A stretch of DNA of 50,975 bases, taken from positions 1-50,975 of the forward strand of contig JAICIO010000037.1 of NCBI GenBank assembly GCA_025924315.1, given 5' to 3'. Positions within the stretch are counted from its first letter, which is position 1. Every line of letters begins with the position of its first letter. Positions 32,917 to 43,028 of the stretch are shown in pieces. The notes beneath the pieces are model-generated. The model did no database searches, was not told the DNA's origin, and worked only from the letters and a program-made list of their open reading frames with translations. The position numbers and the translations under genes are program-made. The DNA is from Phycisphaerae bacterium (GTDB taxonomy: Bacteria > Planctomycetota > Phycisphaerae > Tepidisphaerales > Tepidisphaeraceae).

Positions 32917-34932
32917 ATGGCTCACGTCGATTTTTCTCCATCGCGGTTTTATGAACTGCTCGACCAGGAGTGGCTGGCGACGAACGGCATCGGGGGATAT
33001 GCGTCATCGACCGTTCCCGGTCTGAACACGCGCAAATATCACGGCTTGCTTGTGGCCGCGATGTCGCCTCCGCTGCAGCGCATGGTGATCCTCTCACGCG
33101 TGGAAGAAACCGTTCGCACGAACGGACATGAAGACTCGCTCGCCTGCTGCGAATATCCCGGCGTGATCTACCCGCTCGGCCATCAGCGCCTCCGCGGATT
33201 CTCAAACGAACCATTCCCGCGCTGGGCATTCCAAGGCAACGGCTGGACGATTCAGAAAAGCCTCGAGTTGCTGAACGGCGAAAACACCGTCTGCCTCACG
33301 TACACACTGCTCACCGCGCACGATCCGGTTGAGCTGTCGCTTCGTCCGCTGCTCGCTCTCCGCGGAATTCACGAGCTGATGTACCAGTGGAACGGCCGGC
33401 TCTTCGCGGAGAATCGTGCGAAGTCGAACCACCTGCTGCACGTTCCGCCCACGAGCCGCACTCCGGAAGTGTTCTTCGCACACGACGGCGAATTCGAATC
33501 GCGGCCCGATTGGTATCTCGCGACGATCTATCGTCGCGAAAAAGAACGCGGCTATGCAGGTCTCGAAGATCTCTGGACCCCCGGCATCGTGCGATGGGAG
33601 TTGAAGGCCGGCCAAAGCGTACACTTCGTCTGCTCGCTCGATCCAATCGATCTCGAAACGGTGCTGAGCCGGGCGCGCGAGCAATCATCGGCTGCCATCA
33701 CTGGCGCCGCGGCCGCATCCGATGAAATCGTCGCCAGTCTTTCGCGCGCAGCTGCGCAATTCGTCGTTCACGGCAAGGCCACCGATCCGACAAAACCGAT
33801 CGTCGCGGTGAACACGCAATATCCGTGGTCCGCCCCGTCGCTTCGCCAAGCCCTCATCGCGTTCACCGGACTTTTTCTGATCCCACAACGGTTCGGGGAA
33901 GCGAAAGCGTTCCTACAATCGATGCTCGGACTGCTCCAGCGGAATCAGTTGCCATCCGAATTGTCCGAAGATGCCACGGCCCCGACATTTCGTGGAACGG
34001 ACGTCGCCCTTTGGCTCTTCCCCGCGCTACACGACTATCTGCGCCACACCGGCGACCAGGCGTTCGCGCGTGAAGCACTCGACACGCTGCTCGCGATCAT
34101 CGAAGCGTATCGCAGCGGACGAGTGTCGAACGTTCAGATCGGCGCCGATGGGCTGCTGAGCAATCTGGTGCCCGGCGGAACGTGGATGGACGCGCGCGTC
34201 GATCAATGGGTAATCACTCCACGAACGGGTGCGACGGTCGAACTGAACGCCCTGTGGTACAACGCCCTTGCCGTTGCGAGCGATTGGTGTGGAAAATTCG
34301 ATCGCCCCGAAATCAGCACGCAATTGCTCGGCGAAATGGCGCGCGTGCGGAATGCCTTCAACGAAAAGTTCTGGAACGAGCGCGGCGGATCTTGCTTCGA
34401 CGCGATCGATGACGGAAAGCCCGATGACGCGCTGCGCCCCAACCAAATCTTCGCCGCGAGTCTGCCATACCCAGTTCTCGCTCCCGAGCGTCATGCGACC
34501 ATGCTGCAAACGATCCAGCAATCGCTGCTGACACCGTTCGGCTTGCGCACGCTCGCGCCGCACGACGCGGATTACCGCGGCAAATACGCCGGCGACGTCG
34601 TCGCGCGTGACCAGGCGTATCACCAGGGAACCGTCTATCCGTGGCTGCTCGGACCGTACATTCGCGCATTCGTTCGCACCGCCAAGGGTTCGCCGCAAGC
34701 CCGCGCCTCCGCTCGCGAACTGGTTCAACGCTGCGTCAAAAGCATGCACACGAGCGGACTCGGACAAATCCCCGAGCTCTTCGACGGCGATGCGCCGCAT
34801 CGGCCGGGCGGAGCGATCGCATCTGCCCGTTCCGTCGCCGAATTGCTCCGCGCATACGTCGAAGACGTTCTCGCAGCCCCGCCGCAATTGCCAATCGCTC
34901 TAAAAAACTCACAATTGGCGCCGACGAAGTAG
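32917..34932 (+). CDS. Amylo-alpha-1,6-glucosidase (glycogen debranching-type enzyme)
   Basis: The protein has 671 residues from the ATG at 32917 with GGGAG upstream; the frame is open 14 codons further but without a ribosome site. The N-terminal domain (DQEWLATNGIGGYASSTVPGLNTRKYHGLLVAA) is typical of the bacterial/archaeal GDE family. The C-terminal (alpha/alpha)6 catalytic domain carries PEHxD-like parts, including YHQGTVYPWLLGPYIRAF and GQIPELFDGDAPHRPGGAI. It hydrolyses alpha-1,6 branches of glycogen or limit dextrins. It sits between the MoeB-like gene and gnd; no glycogen synthase is in view. Confidence 0.9.
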   Translation: MAHVDFSPSRFYELLDQEWLATNGIGGYASSTVPGLNTRKYHGLLVAAMSPPLQRMVILSRVEETVRTNGHEDSLACCEYPGVIYPLGHQRLRGFSNEPFPRWAFQGNGWTIQKSLELLNGENTVCLTYTLLTAHDPVELSLRPLLALRGIHELMYQWNGRLFAENRAKSNHLLHVPPTSRTPEVFFAHDGEFESRPDWYLATIYRREKERGYAGLEDLWTPGIVRWELKAGQSVHFVCSLDPIDLETVLSRAREQSSAAITGAAAASDEIVASLSRAAAQFVVHGKATDPTKPIVAVNTQYPWSAPSLRQALIAFTGLFLIPQRFGEAKAFLQSMLGLLQRNQLPSELSEDATAPTFRGTDVALWLFPALHDYLRHTGDQAFAREALDTLLAIIEAYRSGRVSNVQIGADGLLSNLVPGGTWMDARVDQWVITPRTGATVELNALWYNALAVASDWCGKFDRPEISTQLLGEMARVRNAFNEKFWNERGGSCFDAIDDGKPDDALRPNQIFAASLPYPVLAPERHATMLQTIQQSLLTPFGLRTLAPHDADYRGKYAGDVVARDQAYHQGTVYPWLLGPYIRAFVRTAKGSPQARASARELVQRCVKSMHTSGLGQIPELFDGDAPHRPGGAIASARSVAELLRAYVEDVLAAPPQLPIALKNSQLAPTK

Positions 34933-34936
34933 AAGC

Positions 34937-34993
34937 TGGTGATTGGTGATTGGTGACTGACTCGTTAGTTCATGCACCAATCACTAATCACCA
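34937..34993. repeat. Inverted repeat of GGTGATTG units, copy 2
   Basis: 19-base arms (34937-34955 and 34975-34993) of repeated GGTGATT units pair with one mismatch around a 19-base loop. It lies directly after the debranching enzyme stop and before gnd. It is the same unit as at 13854-13909 but with arms arranged differently. Confidence 0.8.
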
Positions 34994-35028
34994 TTTCTTC
35001 GATTCAACACCAACCATCGAGGCACACA

Positions 35029-36525
<1,497 letters not shown>

Positions 36526-36569
36526 TCTCACACCGATGCTGATGGGGAGTAACCCGATTTGAAAGAAGT

Positions 36570-36594
36570 GAGCCGCGCGCTCCACGCGCGGCTC
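36570..36594 (+). terminator. Hairpin after gnd (likely terminator)
   Basis: GAGCCGCGCG pairs perfectly with CGCGCGGCTC around a CTCCA loop, 44 bases after the gnd stop. Only a short T-rich stretch follows. Confidence 0.6.
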
Positions 36595-36732
36595 GCTCAT
36601 TTCCGGGCATAAAATCTTCTAAAAACATTTCTGTTCGCACCTGCACTACGCCGATACCTCCGCGCGGATGGCGGCGTTCCGTTTGTGCGGCGACGGGACG
36701 CCCGAAATAATTTGCCGCGTGGAGTGACACGG

Positions 36733-37287
36733 ATGTCAGTCTCAGGCGTTAGCGGAAATCCTTCGGACTTAGCGGCATATTTAAAAAAACTACGCGAGTC
36801 GCACCAGGCAAACAGCACGGACGCGACTGCGGCGAACGGACCATCGCAACCGGGCGGATTTGTCGATCGATTCAACACGGCGCTCGAAGATCAGGGAATC
36901 ACCAGAGACAAGCTCTCGGACCTGCGTTCGCAGATTCAGTCCGCGGTCGACATCGCGAAGCAGGCCGGCGGCGATCGCAAGTCGATTCGCGCCGCCGTCG
37001 ATTCGGTCCTGCAAAAGGCGGGCGTGGATGTGGGCAAGTTCCACACCGAAATGCATCACGGTTCAAAGATCGACGCCGATGGTGACGGTGATGGGGATTC
37101 GACCGCGGATTCAACCACCGATCCAAACAGCATCGATTCGCTTCTCAGCCAGGCCGGCATCGAGCCCGCGAGTTTCAAGCAGTCGCTCGAAGCGATGATC
37201 CAAAACGTCACCAACGGCGGAGATGGCGATGTCTCGTCGCTCTTCGGAGCGGCAAAGACACGTTCGGACGTGGACGTCTTCGCGTAG
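36733..37287 (+). CDS. Acidic protein with an EF-hand-like calcium motif
   Basis: The protein has 184 residues from the ATG at 36733, preceded by GTGGAGTG; the frame is open upstream without a better site. The middle contains DADGDGDGDSTAD, a Dx-D-x-D calcium-binding loop of EF-hand or dockerin type. The flanks are helical with repeated patterns (FVDRFNTALEDQGITRDKL, SIDSLLSQAGIEPASFKQSLEAM) that resemble paired helices around a central loop. There is no signal peptide. The function is unknown; the Ser/Asp-rich composition suggests a small Ca-responsive cytosolic protein. Confidence 0.7.
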   Translation: MSVSGVSGNPSDLAAYLKKLRESHQANSTDATAANGPSQPGGFVDRFNTALEDQGITRDKLSDLRSQIQSAVDIAKQAGGDRKSIRAAVDSVLQKAGVDVGKFHTEMHHGSKIDADGDGDGDSTADSTTDPNSIDSLLSQAGIEPASFKQSLEAMIQNVTNGGDGDVSSLFGAAKTRSDVDVFA

Positions 37288-37360
37288 CGCAAACCGCTTG
37301 TTGGGTGCGCCTCCATCGCTGGTCTTTGCGCACATCTCTACGCGCGATTGAAGCTGCTTT

Positions 37361-37392
37361 TGGTGGGGCAAACAGGAATGTCTGCCCCACCA
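37361..37392. repeat. Short inverted repeat (TGGTGGGGCA element)
   Basis: TGGTGGGGCA pairs perfectly with TGCCCCACCA around AACAGGAATGTC. It lies between the convergent EF-hand and glycosyltransferase genes. Its centre shares the core GACATTCCTGT with the element at 44687-44798. Confidence 0.75.
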
Positions 37393-37439
37393 GATTAAAC
37401 GGAATTGTCCGGAAACTTCAGGTTTCCGCGCACCCTACG

Positions 37440-38588
37440 TCAGACGTTCAGCAGCTCACGGTATTTCGGAAAGATCGCGTCCCACGAGAAACGTTCGCGG
37501 ACGTGATGGGCGGCGCGATCGACGAGACGTTCGCGCAAGGCCCGGTCGCTCACGAGTCGGTCGATCGCCAGCGCCAGCTCGCGCGGCTGACCGTGCGGGA
37601 CCAGCAGGGCGGTGTCGTTGTTCTTCACCACGTTGCGAATTCCCGCAACGTCCGTCGCCACGATCGGCACGCGGGCGGCCATCGCTTCGATCAACACGAG
37701 GCCGAATCCCTCCGCTTTGGACGGAAGCACCAGCAGGCCGATCTGCGCGAGCCCTTCCTGCGGACGCTCAATCGTGCCATGCAGCGTGACCGAGCGCTCG
37801 ATGCCGAGCCGCCGGATCTCAGCTTCGATGTGAGCGCGCTCGCGCCCGTCGCCGAAAATGTGCAGGTGAACCGATCCGCCGAGGAGCAGCGTCGCTTCGA
37901 GTAAATCCGGAATTGACTTGATCGGATCGAGCCGGCCGATGAATCCGATGGGAAAAGGCGTAGTCGGGAAAGAACCCGCGGAGCTGCGCTCCGCCGCTAA
38001 ATAAGCCGCCGACGCACCTTCTCCATAATTCCCCGCGGAGCGCAGCTCCGCGGGTTTGTTTGCGCCACGATTCTCGAACTCCCCCGGCTCGATCGCATTG
38101 TGAATCACGACGATCTTCTCGCGCGGAATCTTCGCCCACTCGTGCGCGACCTCCGCCGTCGATTCCGACGGCACGATGATCTTCTCCGCCCGCGTCTGCA
38201 CCCGCCGCTGCAAAACCCAATGCCATCTCGGATAGGGCTGCGTCGTCTGAATCGACTGAATAAACCGCACGCGTGGGCAAACCAGCGAAGCTGTCGCCGC
38301 CGCGACGTTGGCGTGAATCAAAAAGCTAAAGACCATGTCAAACTCGCGATGATGAATCAGCTCGATCAGCCGCCCGATCGCGGTCAAATCATTCGCCCCG
38401 CGCGCATCGAGCGCTGTGACATTCACACCAGCATCGGTGAGTTGGGTCGCCACCGGTCCCCAGGTCGCAAGACACGCAACCTCGACGTACACATTAGGCA
38501 AACGATTCAGACGAATCGCCAATTCGCGCACAACCGTCGGCGTTCCGCCGATTTCCAGGTCCGTGATGAGTAAAAGAATTCGTCGCAC
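37440..38588 (-). CDS. GT4-type glycosyltransferase carrying an in-frame repeat insertion
   Basis: The protein has 382 residues. The N-terminal Rossmann domain (MRRILLLITDLEIGGTPTVVRELA) and C-terminal domain (IGFIGRLDPIKSIPDLLEA, LVLPSKAEGFGLVLIEAMAARVPIVAT) are classic GT4 retaining transferase parts; the EGFGLVLIEAMA motif is the donor-binding EX7E signature. Residues about 177-207 (starting NKPAELRSAGNYGE) have no counterpart and are encoded by the inverted repeat at 37973-38056. The insert falls exactly in the hinge between the two domains, so the enzyme may stay active. The sugar donor and acceptor are unknown. Confidence 0.88.
   Translation of the reverse strand: MRRILLLITDLEIGGTPTVVRELAIRLNRLPNVYVEVACLATWGPVATQLTDAGVNVTALDARGANDLTAIGRLIELIHHREFDMVFSFLIHANVAAATASLVCPRVRFIQSIQTTQPYPRWHWVLQRRVQTRAEKIIVPSESTAEVAHEWAKIPREKIVVIHNAIEPGEFENRGANKPAELRSAGNYGEGASAAYLAAERSSAGSFPTTPFPIGFIGRLDPIKSIPDLLEATLLLGGSVHLHIFGDGRERAHIEAEIRRLGIERSVTLHGTIERPQEGLAQIGLLVLPSKAEGFGLVLIEAMAARVPIVATDVAGIRNVVKNNDTALLVPHGQPRELALAIDRLVSDRALRERLVDRAAHHVRERFSWDAIFPKYRELLNV
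37973..38056. repeat. Large inverted repeat (PAELRSAG-type element), copy 2, inside a coding sequence
   Basis: The left arm (37973-38000) matches the right arm of the 25396 copy in reverse complement over 28 bases; the right arm ends at 38056 and has drifted by a few bases at its inner side. The whole element is 84 bases, a multiple of three, with no stop in the gene's frame. Confidence 0.9.
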
Positions 38589-38628
38589 GAGTTGACTTTA
38601 AACGCAGGCGGGGATCAATGCACATGCT

Positions 38629-39153
38629 TCACGTGCAGTTGTCGGATGTGAAGAGAGTGTCGAGCGAAAAGATGCTGTCGAAGTCCTTCAGGTTGCCACC
38701 CTCAGATGGAAGAATGAAGCCGGACTTGATCATCGCAAAGATGATCTTCCCGACATCTTCACTCGAGCGGATGTTCCAGTCTTTCAAGGCGGCGCGCGCT
38801 TCATCTGCGTCTTCATCGAACAAGACGAGCGCATACTCCCGAAGGCCAAAGCAGAGCTCGACAGATGTGACGTGTTGTCGAGACCGGATCATCCCGCGTG
38901 TGAAGCTCAGCGCATCTACGAGAAAGAACAGGGCGTCGATTGGACAGCCGAGTCCCTTGGCGACCGGAGCGTAGAGCAATCGGCATTCATTCTGGATCTG
39001 CTCGCGCTTTGGATGTAGAAGGGGCAGCGGCAGACTATTGATCGTGTCGATAATTGGCTTGGCGCATTCGGGACAAACGCCTGTGACACAGATCCCACGC
39101 AGGTTGTAGCCGCAGGAGCAGGGCACATCGAGCTTAAGCTGCCGCGGAAACAA
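38629..39153 (-). CDS. Zinc-ribbon Minf_1886-like protein
   Basis: The protein has about 174 residues. I prefer a TTG at 39153 with GGAGGGG eight bases upstream; a TTG at 39183 overlapping the previous stop is an alternative. DVPCSCGYNLRGICVTGVCPECAKPI is an N-terminal two-CxxC zinc ribbon, like those on other proteins in this window. The rest (HVTSVELCFGLREYALVLF, LKDWNIRSSEDVGKIIFAMIKSGFIL, LKDFDSIFSLDTLF) matches the Minf_1886 family, known in Verrucomicrobia and Planctomycetes, whose role is unknown. It is coupled to the amidotransferase-like gene before it. Confidence 0.78.
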   Translation of the reverse strand: MFPRQLKLDVPCSCGYNLRGICVTGVCPECAKPIIDTINSLPLPLLHPKREQIQNECRLLYAPVAKGLGCPIDALFFLVDALSFTRGMIRSRQHVTSVELCFGLREYALVLFDEDADEARAALKDWNIRSSEDVGKIIFAMIKSGFILPSEGGNLKDFDSIFSLDTLFTSDNCT

Positions 39154-39179
39154 TCGCTTCCCCTCCGCGCGTGGCAGAT

Positions 39180-39893
39180 TCAATCATTCTTCGACTTCTC
39201 GACCAGCAGCTTAAACGGCGCGAGATGTTCCCTTTCCTCGAACAAGCGCTCTGGGTGCCATTGCACGGCGGCGAATAGGGGAAGCGTTGGATCTTCGAAG
39301 CTCTCGATCACGCCATCGGGCGCGGTGGCGACAATGCGTAAGCCTTTGCCGAGTTTGTTCACCCCCTGTTTGTGGTACGTGTTGACGGAGATCTCACTCG
39401 CGCCAAGGACTTTGCCCAGCTGCGTGCTCGTATCGACTTTCACCGGATGCCGCGTTGGTTCCTGGTCGGGAATACGGCGATGCTCGATGGCGCTCTCGCG
39501 CGCATGCTCGGGAAGAAACTGTGTCAGACTTCCGCCACGGTAGACGTTCATCAATTGCGAGCCGAAACAGACGCCCAGCGCCGGCATCCGGCGCTTTTCG
39601 ACTTCGGCGATGAGCGCGAATTCAAACGCCTCGCGACGCGGATCCATTCGGCGAACTTTCGGATGCCACTCTTCGCCGTATCGAACCGGATTCATGTCAT
39701 CGCCGCCGCTGAAGCAGATGCCGTCGAGCAGATCAACGTACTGCGGAATGAGCGTTTGATCGATCGCATAGGGCAGGAGCACAGGCAATCCGCCGGCCTT
39801 TTCGATCGCGGCGGCATAGCTCATCGTGGAGAGATAGCGGTCCTGCTTTTCGTCGTTGTAGTCGGTGGTCAGGCCAATCACAGGGCGTTTCAT
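39180..39893 (-). CDS. Class I glutamine amidotransferase-type hydrolase (PuuD/peptidase C26-like)
   Basis: The protein has 237 residues. PVIGLTTDYNDEKQDRYLSTMSYAAAIEKAGGLPVLLP, LDGICFSGGDDMNPVRYGEEWHP and GVCFGSQLMNVYRGGSLTQFLPE place it with gamma-glutamyl-GABA hydrolases. The nucleophile is Cys in GVCFG, and AAVQWHPERL supplies His and Glu. It probably hydrolyses gamma-glutamyl amides, for example in polyamine use, but the exact substrate is open. No other puu genes are near. Confidence 0.9.
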   Translation of the reverse strand: MKRPVIGLTTDYNDEKQDRYLSTMSYAAAIEKAGGLPVLLPYAIDQTLIPQYVDLLDGICFSGGDDMNPVRYGEEWHPKVRRMDPRREAFEFALIAEVEKRRMPALGVCFGSQLMNVYRGGSLTQFLPEHARESAIEHRRIPDQEPTRHPVKVDTSTQLGKVLGASEISVNTYHKQGVNKLGKGLRIVATAPDGVIESFEDPTLPLFAAVQWHPERLFEEREHLAPFKLLVEKSKND

Positions 39894-39974
39894 GCGATCG
39901 ATGATAAACCGCCGGCTTATCTCGCCGCAACTCGCGCGCGGGTCTGGTAGAATCAGCGGGGAGAATGCTGACGC

Positions 39975-41096
39975 GTGGCACCCACTGACGCCAAATCGCG
40001 GTCGCGACTCAAGCGCTGGCTCGTTACGGCGGTTTTATCGCTCATTGCGGGCTCCGGTCTGACCCTCCTCGCGGCGTGGGTAATTTCGTCGACCATTCCT
40101 GTAACGCAGCAAACGAAATCGCTGCAGGCGATCGATGGCGACGAAGCAAACATCTCCGTAACTGTTGACGAAGCGTTTGGCGTGCAGTCGGTCAAGATTG
40201 TGCAAGATGTCGGTCTTGCATGGGCGCCCATGCGCGCGACAGGACCGCCGGATACGTCGAGCTTTGGCGACAACGGCACTGCATGGGCCTCTCTCACACA
40301 GGACGGACAGAGCGAGTGGCTGGAACTTGATTACGCAACACACGTTGTGCCGCGTGCGCTGCAGGTGTACGAGAATCTGGCCCCGTTTGCGATCGTGCGG
40401 GCCACCGTCTTCGACGAGCGGGGTGAACAAATCGAAGCGTGGAAAGGCTTCGATCCAAGCAAACCGCGCGCACAAGGCGGGCCATTGGTTGGGACAATTC
40501 CACTCAACTATGATCGGCCGGTCTCGCGCGTGCGAATCTACCTCGACTCCGTGAACGTGAAAGGATGGAATGAGATTGATGCGGTTGGATTGATTGGCGC
40601 GGACCAAAGCGTGCAATGGGCGCAGTTCGCGCGCGCGAGTAGCACGTACGCCAGCATCAACCGCGGCGGACCGCAATTGGATGTTTCGCGGGTCCCGGCA
40701 GAATTACCGAGTTGGGTGCCGTTCAACCCCCACGAATCAAGGAGCCGAAGCGGTGTGCGTACCGTCGAAGCGTTCGGATGGCCCATGGTGGCAATCTCCA
40801 AAGATTCGCAGGAACCAGCACCGATGCGATCGCGACAGTACGCCCGCGCCTCTGCGTCTTCATCAATTGCGCGCAATCTTCCCAGGCCAGTCTGGGCCGG
40901 GTTCCTGTTCGATTCGGCGATCTACGGCGCTGCGCTGTACGCATTGTTTCTCTCAACCGCCGGCATCCGCCGGATGTTCAAGGAAAACACGCGCCTCCGA
41001 CGCGGATACTGCATCAGTTGCGGTTATGACGTGCGGTACAACTTCGCCGGCGGTTGTCCCGAGTGTGGATGGAATCGCGAGATCGCTGCGCAATGA
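39975..41096 (+). CDS. Membrane protein with a discoidin-like exported domain and C-terminal zinc ribbon
   Basis: The protein has 373 residues and starts at a GTG at 39975. Residues 15-38 form an N-terminal membrane helix. The middle (PDTSSFGDNGTAWASLTQDGQSEWLELDYA, VPRALQVYENLAPFAIVRATVFDERGEQIEAWKG) resembles an F5/8 or discoidin-like carbohydrate-binding domain. A second helix lies near residues 305-325, and the C-terminus has YCISCGYDVRYNFAGGCPECGWN, a two-CxxC zinc ribbon. The topology suggests an outside binding domain and an inside zinc ribbon. The function is unknown; the zinc ribbon recalls the broken gene at 7938. Confidence 0.7.
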   Translation: MAPTDAKSRSRLKRWLVTAVLSLIAGSGLTLLAAWVISSTIPVTQQTKSLQAIDGDEANISVTVDEAFGVQSVKIVQDVGLAWAPMRATGPPDTSSFGDNGTAWASLTQDGQSEWLELDYATHVVPRALQVYENLAPFAIVRATVFDERGEQIEAWKGFDPSKPRAQGGPLVGTIPLNYDRPVSRVRIYLDSVNVKGWNEIDAVGLIGADQSVQWAQFARASSTYASINRGGPQLDVSRVPAELPSWVPFNPHESRSRSGVRTVEAFGWPMVAISKDSQEPAPMRSRQYARASASSSIARNLPRPVWAGFLFDSAIYGAALYALFLSTAGIRRMFKENTRLRRGYCISCGYDVRYNFAGGCPECGWNREIAAQ

Positions 41097-41100
41097 AAAG

Positions 41101-41148
41101 GCCGCGAAATCGCAAGCGATGTTCGATCGTCGCTTGCGATTTCGCGGC
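41101..41148. terminator. Long perfect palindrome between convergent genes (likely bidirectional terminator)
   Basis: Perfect 19-base arms (41101-41119 and 41130-41148; GCCGCGAAATCGC outermost) flank a 10-base loop. It starts four bases after the plus-strand stop and ends 20 bases before the bipA stop. It has AAAA on the left but no long T-run on the right. The length is more like the repeat elements than an ordinary terminator. Confidence 0.7.
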
Positions 41149-41168
41149 TGTTGACTTGAGTCTGCAGA

Positions 41169-43028
41169 TTAAACTTCAACCACTTCGACGGCTTTGGCAC
41201 GCCCGGCTTTCTTGCGGGCGTTTTCGGTCAGGAGCATCTTGCGGAGGCGGATGCTTTGTGGCGTTGCTTCGACGAGCTCGTCTTCCTCGATGTACTCCAG
41301 CGCCTGCTCGAGCGTCATCTTGCGGGCGGGCTTGAGGATGATGTTTTCATCCGATGACGTCGTGCGCATGTTCGTGAGTTGCTTGGCCGTGGTCGGATTG
41401 ACGGTCATGTCATTGTCGCGCGCGTTTTCGGCGACGATCTGGCCTTCGTAGACCGGATCCTGCGGGCTGACGAACATCACGCCGCGTTCCTGAAGATTAT
41501 TAAGTGCAAATGCGTTCACCGTGCCGCTGGTCATGCTCACCATCACGCCGTTGGAACGACCCGGGACATTTCCGCGGGCGGCGGCGTACTCGTGAAAGTT
41601 GTGATGCATGATCGCGGTGCCCTGCGTCGCGGTCAGCATGCGCGTGCGCAGGCCGATCAAACCGCGAGCGGGAATCGTGAACTCCAGATGCACCTGACCT
41701 TCGCGATTGTCCATACGGACCAGCTCGCCTCTGCGATTGCCAACGAGCTCCATCACGCCGCCCATGTTCTTCTCGGGAACATCGACCACGAGATACTCGA
41801 TGGGCTCGAGCAGGTTGCCGTCGGAATCCTTCTTCATGATCACGTGCGGCTTGCTGATCGACAGCTCATACCCTTCGCGGCGCATGTTTTCGATCAGGAT
41901 GCCGAGGTGAAGCAGGCCGCGGCCGCTCACCTTGAACGCGTCCTTCGCGTCGGTTTCTTCAACCTTCAGCGCGACGTTCGATTCGAGTTCCTTAAACAGG
42001 CGCTCGCGAAGGTTTCGGCTGGTGACGTACTTACCTTCCTTGCCGACGAAAGGCGACGTGTTGACGCTGAACATCATCGTGAGCGTCGGCGGTTCGATGT
42101 CCTCGGGCTCAAGCGGCTGCGGGTTGAGCGGATCGCAGATGCTGTCGCTGATGTCGACCGATTCGAGGCCGATGAGCGCGACGATGTCGCCGGCTTCGGC
42201 CTGCTCGACGTTCTTTCGGCCGAAGCCGTCGAACGCCTGCACCTGCTGCACTTTGCTCTTCACCTGCGTGCCGTCGCGTTTCACGATCGCAACCTGCTGG
42301 CCCGTCTTAATCACACCGTTGGAAATGCGCCCAATACCGATTCGTCCGACGTAATCGTTGTATTGAATGCTGCTGATGCGCATCTGCAGCGACTTTTCCG
42401 CATCGCCGTGCGGCGCGGGAATGTACTTTAGAAGCGCTTCGAACACCGGCTTGATGTCCTTGCCCGGCTCTTCAAGCTTCCACGAAGCGGTGCCGGCGCG
42501 ACCGGACGCGTACAGCACCGGGAAGTCGAGCGTCTCGTCATCCGCGCCCAGCTCGACGAACAGATCGAACACCATGTTCAGCACTTCATCCGCGCGTTGG
42601 TCCGGCCGATCGATCTTGTTGATCACAACGATCGGTCGAAGCTCATGCTGGAACGCTTTCTTGAGGACGAAGCGCGTCTGCGGCATCGGACCCTCGGCCG
42701 CATCGACGAGCAGGAACACCCCGTCCGCCATCGAAAGCACGCGTTCGACCTCTCCACCGAAGTCGGCGTGGCCAGGCGTGTCGATCAGGTTGATCTTGAT
42801 GATCTGATTGGTGGCCGGATCCGTGTAGTTGATTGCGACATTCTTCGAGAGGATGGTGATCCCGCGTTCGCGCTCGAGCGGGTTGCTGTCGAGCATCGTG
42901 TCCTGAGAAACCTGCGACTCGCGGAAGTTGCCCGACTGGCGCAGCAGGGCGTCAACCAACGTGGTTTTGCCGTGGTCGACGTGAGCGATGATGGCGACGT
43001 TTCGAATGTCGTTACGCACGTGATTCAT
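41169..43028 (-). CDS. typA: Translational GTPase BipA/TypA
   Basis: The protein has 619 residues, typical for TypA. It is a ribosome-binding GTPase acting in ribosome assembly and stress. RNVAIIAHVDHGKTTLVDALLRQSG is the P-loop (G1), RERGITI the switch I (G2), DTPGHADFGGEVERVL (G3) and NKIDRPDQRADEVL (G4, NKID) follow. Later RGLLHLGILIENMRREGYEL and PARGLIGLRTRMLTATQGTAIMHH are the EF-G-like domain V/C-terminal TypA signatures. Start ATG at 43028 has AGGACG upstream. A large hairpin lies before it at 43250-43305. Confidence 0.96.
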   Translation of the reverse strand: MNHVRNDIRNVAIIAHVDHGKTTLVDALLRQSGNFRESQVSQDTMLDSNPLERERGITILSKNVAINYTDPATNQIIKINLIDTPGHADFGGEVERVLSMADGVFLLVDAAEGPMPQTRFVLKKAFQHELRPIVVINKIDRPDQRADEVLNMVFDLFVELGADDETLDFPVLYASGRAGTASWKLEEPGKDIKPVFEALLKYIPAPHGDAEKSLQMRISSIQYNDYVGRIGIGRISNGVIKTGQQVAIVKRDGTQVKSKVQQVQAFDGFGRKNVEQAEAGDIVALIGLESVDISDSICDPLNPQPLEPEDIEPPTLTMMFSVNTSPFVGKEGKYVTSRNLRERLFKELESNVALKVEETDAKDAFKVSGRGLLHLGILIENMRREGYELSISKPHVIMKKDSDGNLLEPIEYLVVDVPEKNMGGVMELVGNRRGELVRMDNREGQVHLEFTIPARGLIGLRTRMLTATQGTAIMHHNFHEYAAARGNVPGRSNGVMVSMTSGTVNAFALNNLQERGVMFVSPQDPVYEGQIVAENARDNDMTVNPTTAKQLTNMRTTSSDENIILKPARKMTLEQALEYIEEDELVEATPQSIRLRKMLLTENARKKAGRAKAVEVVEV

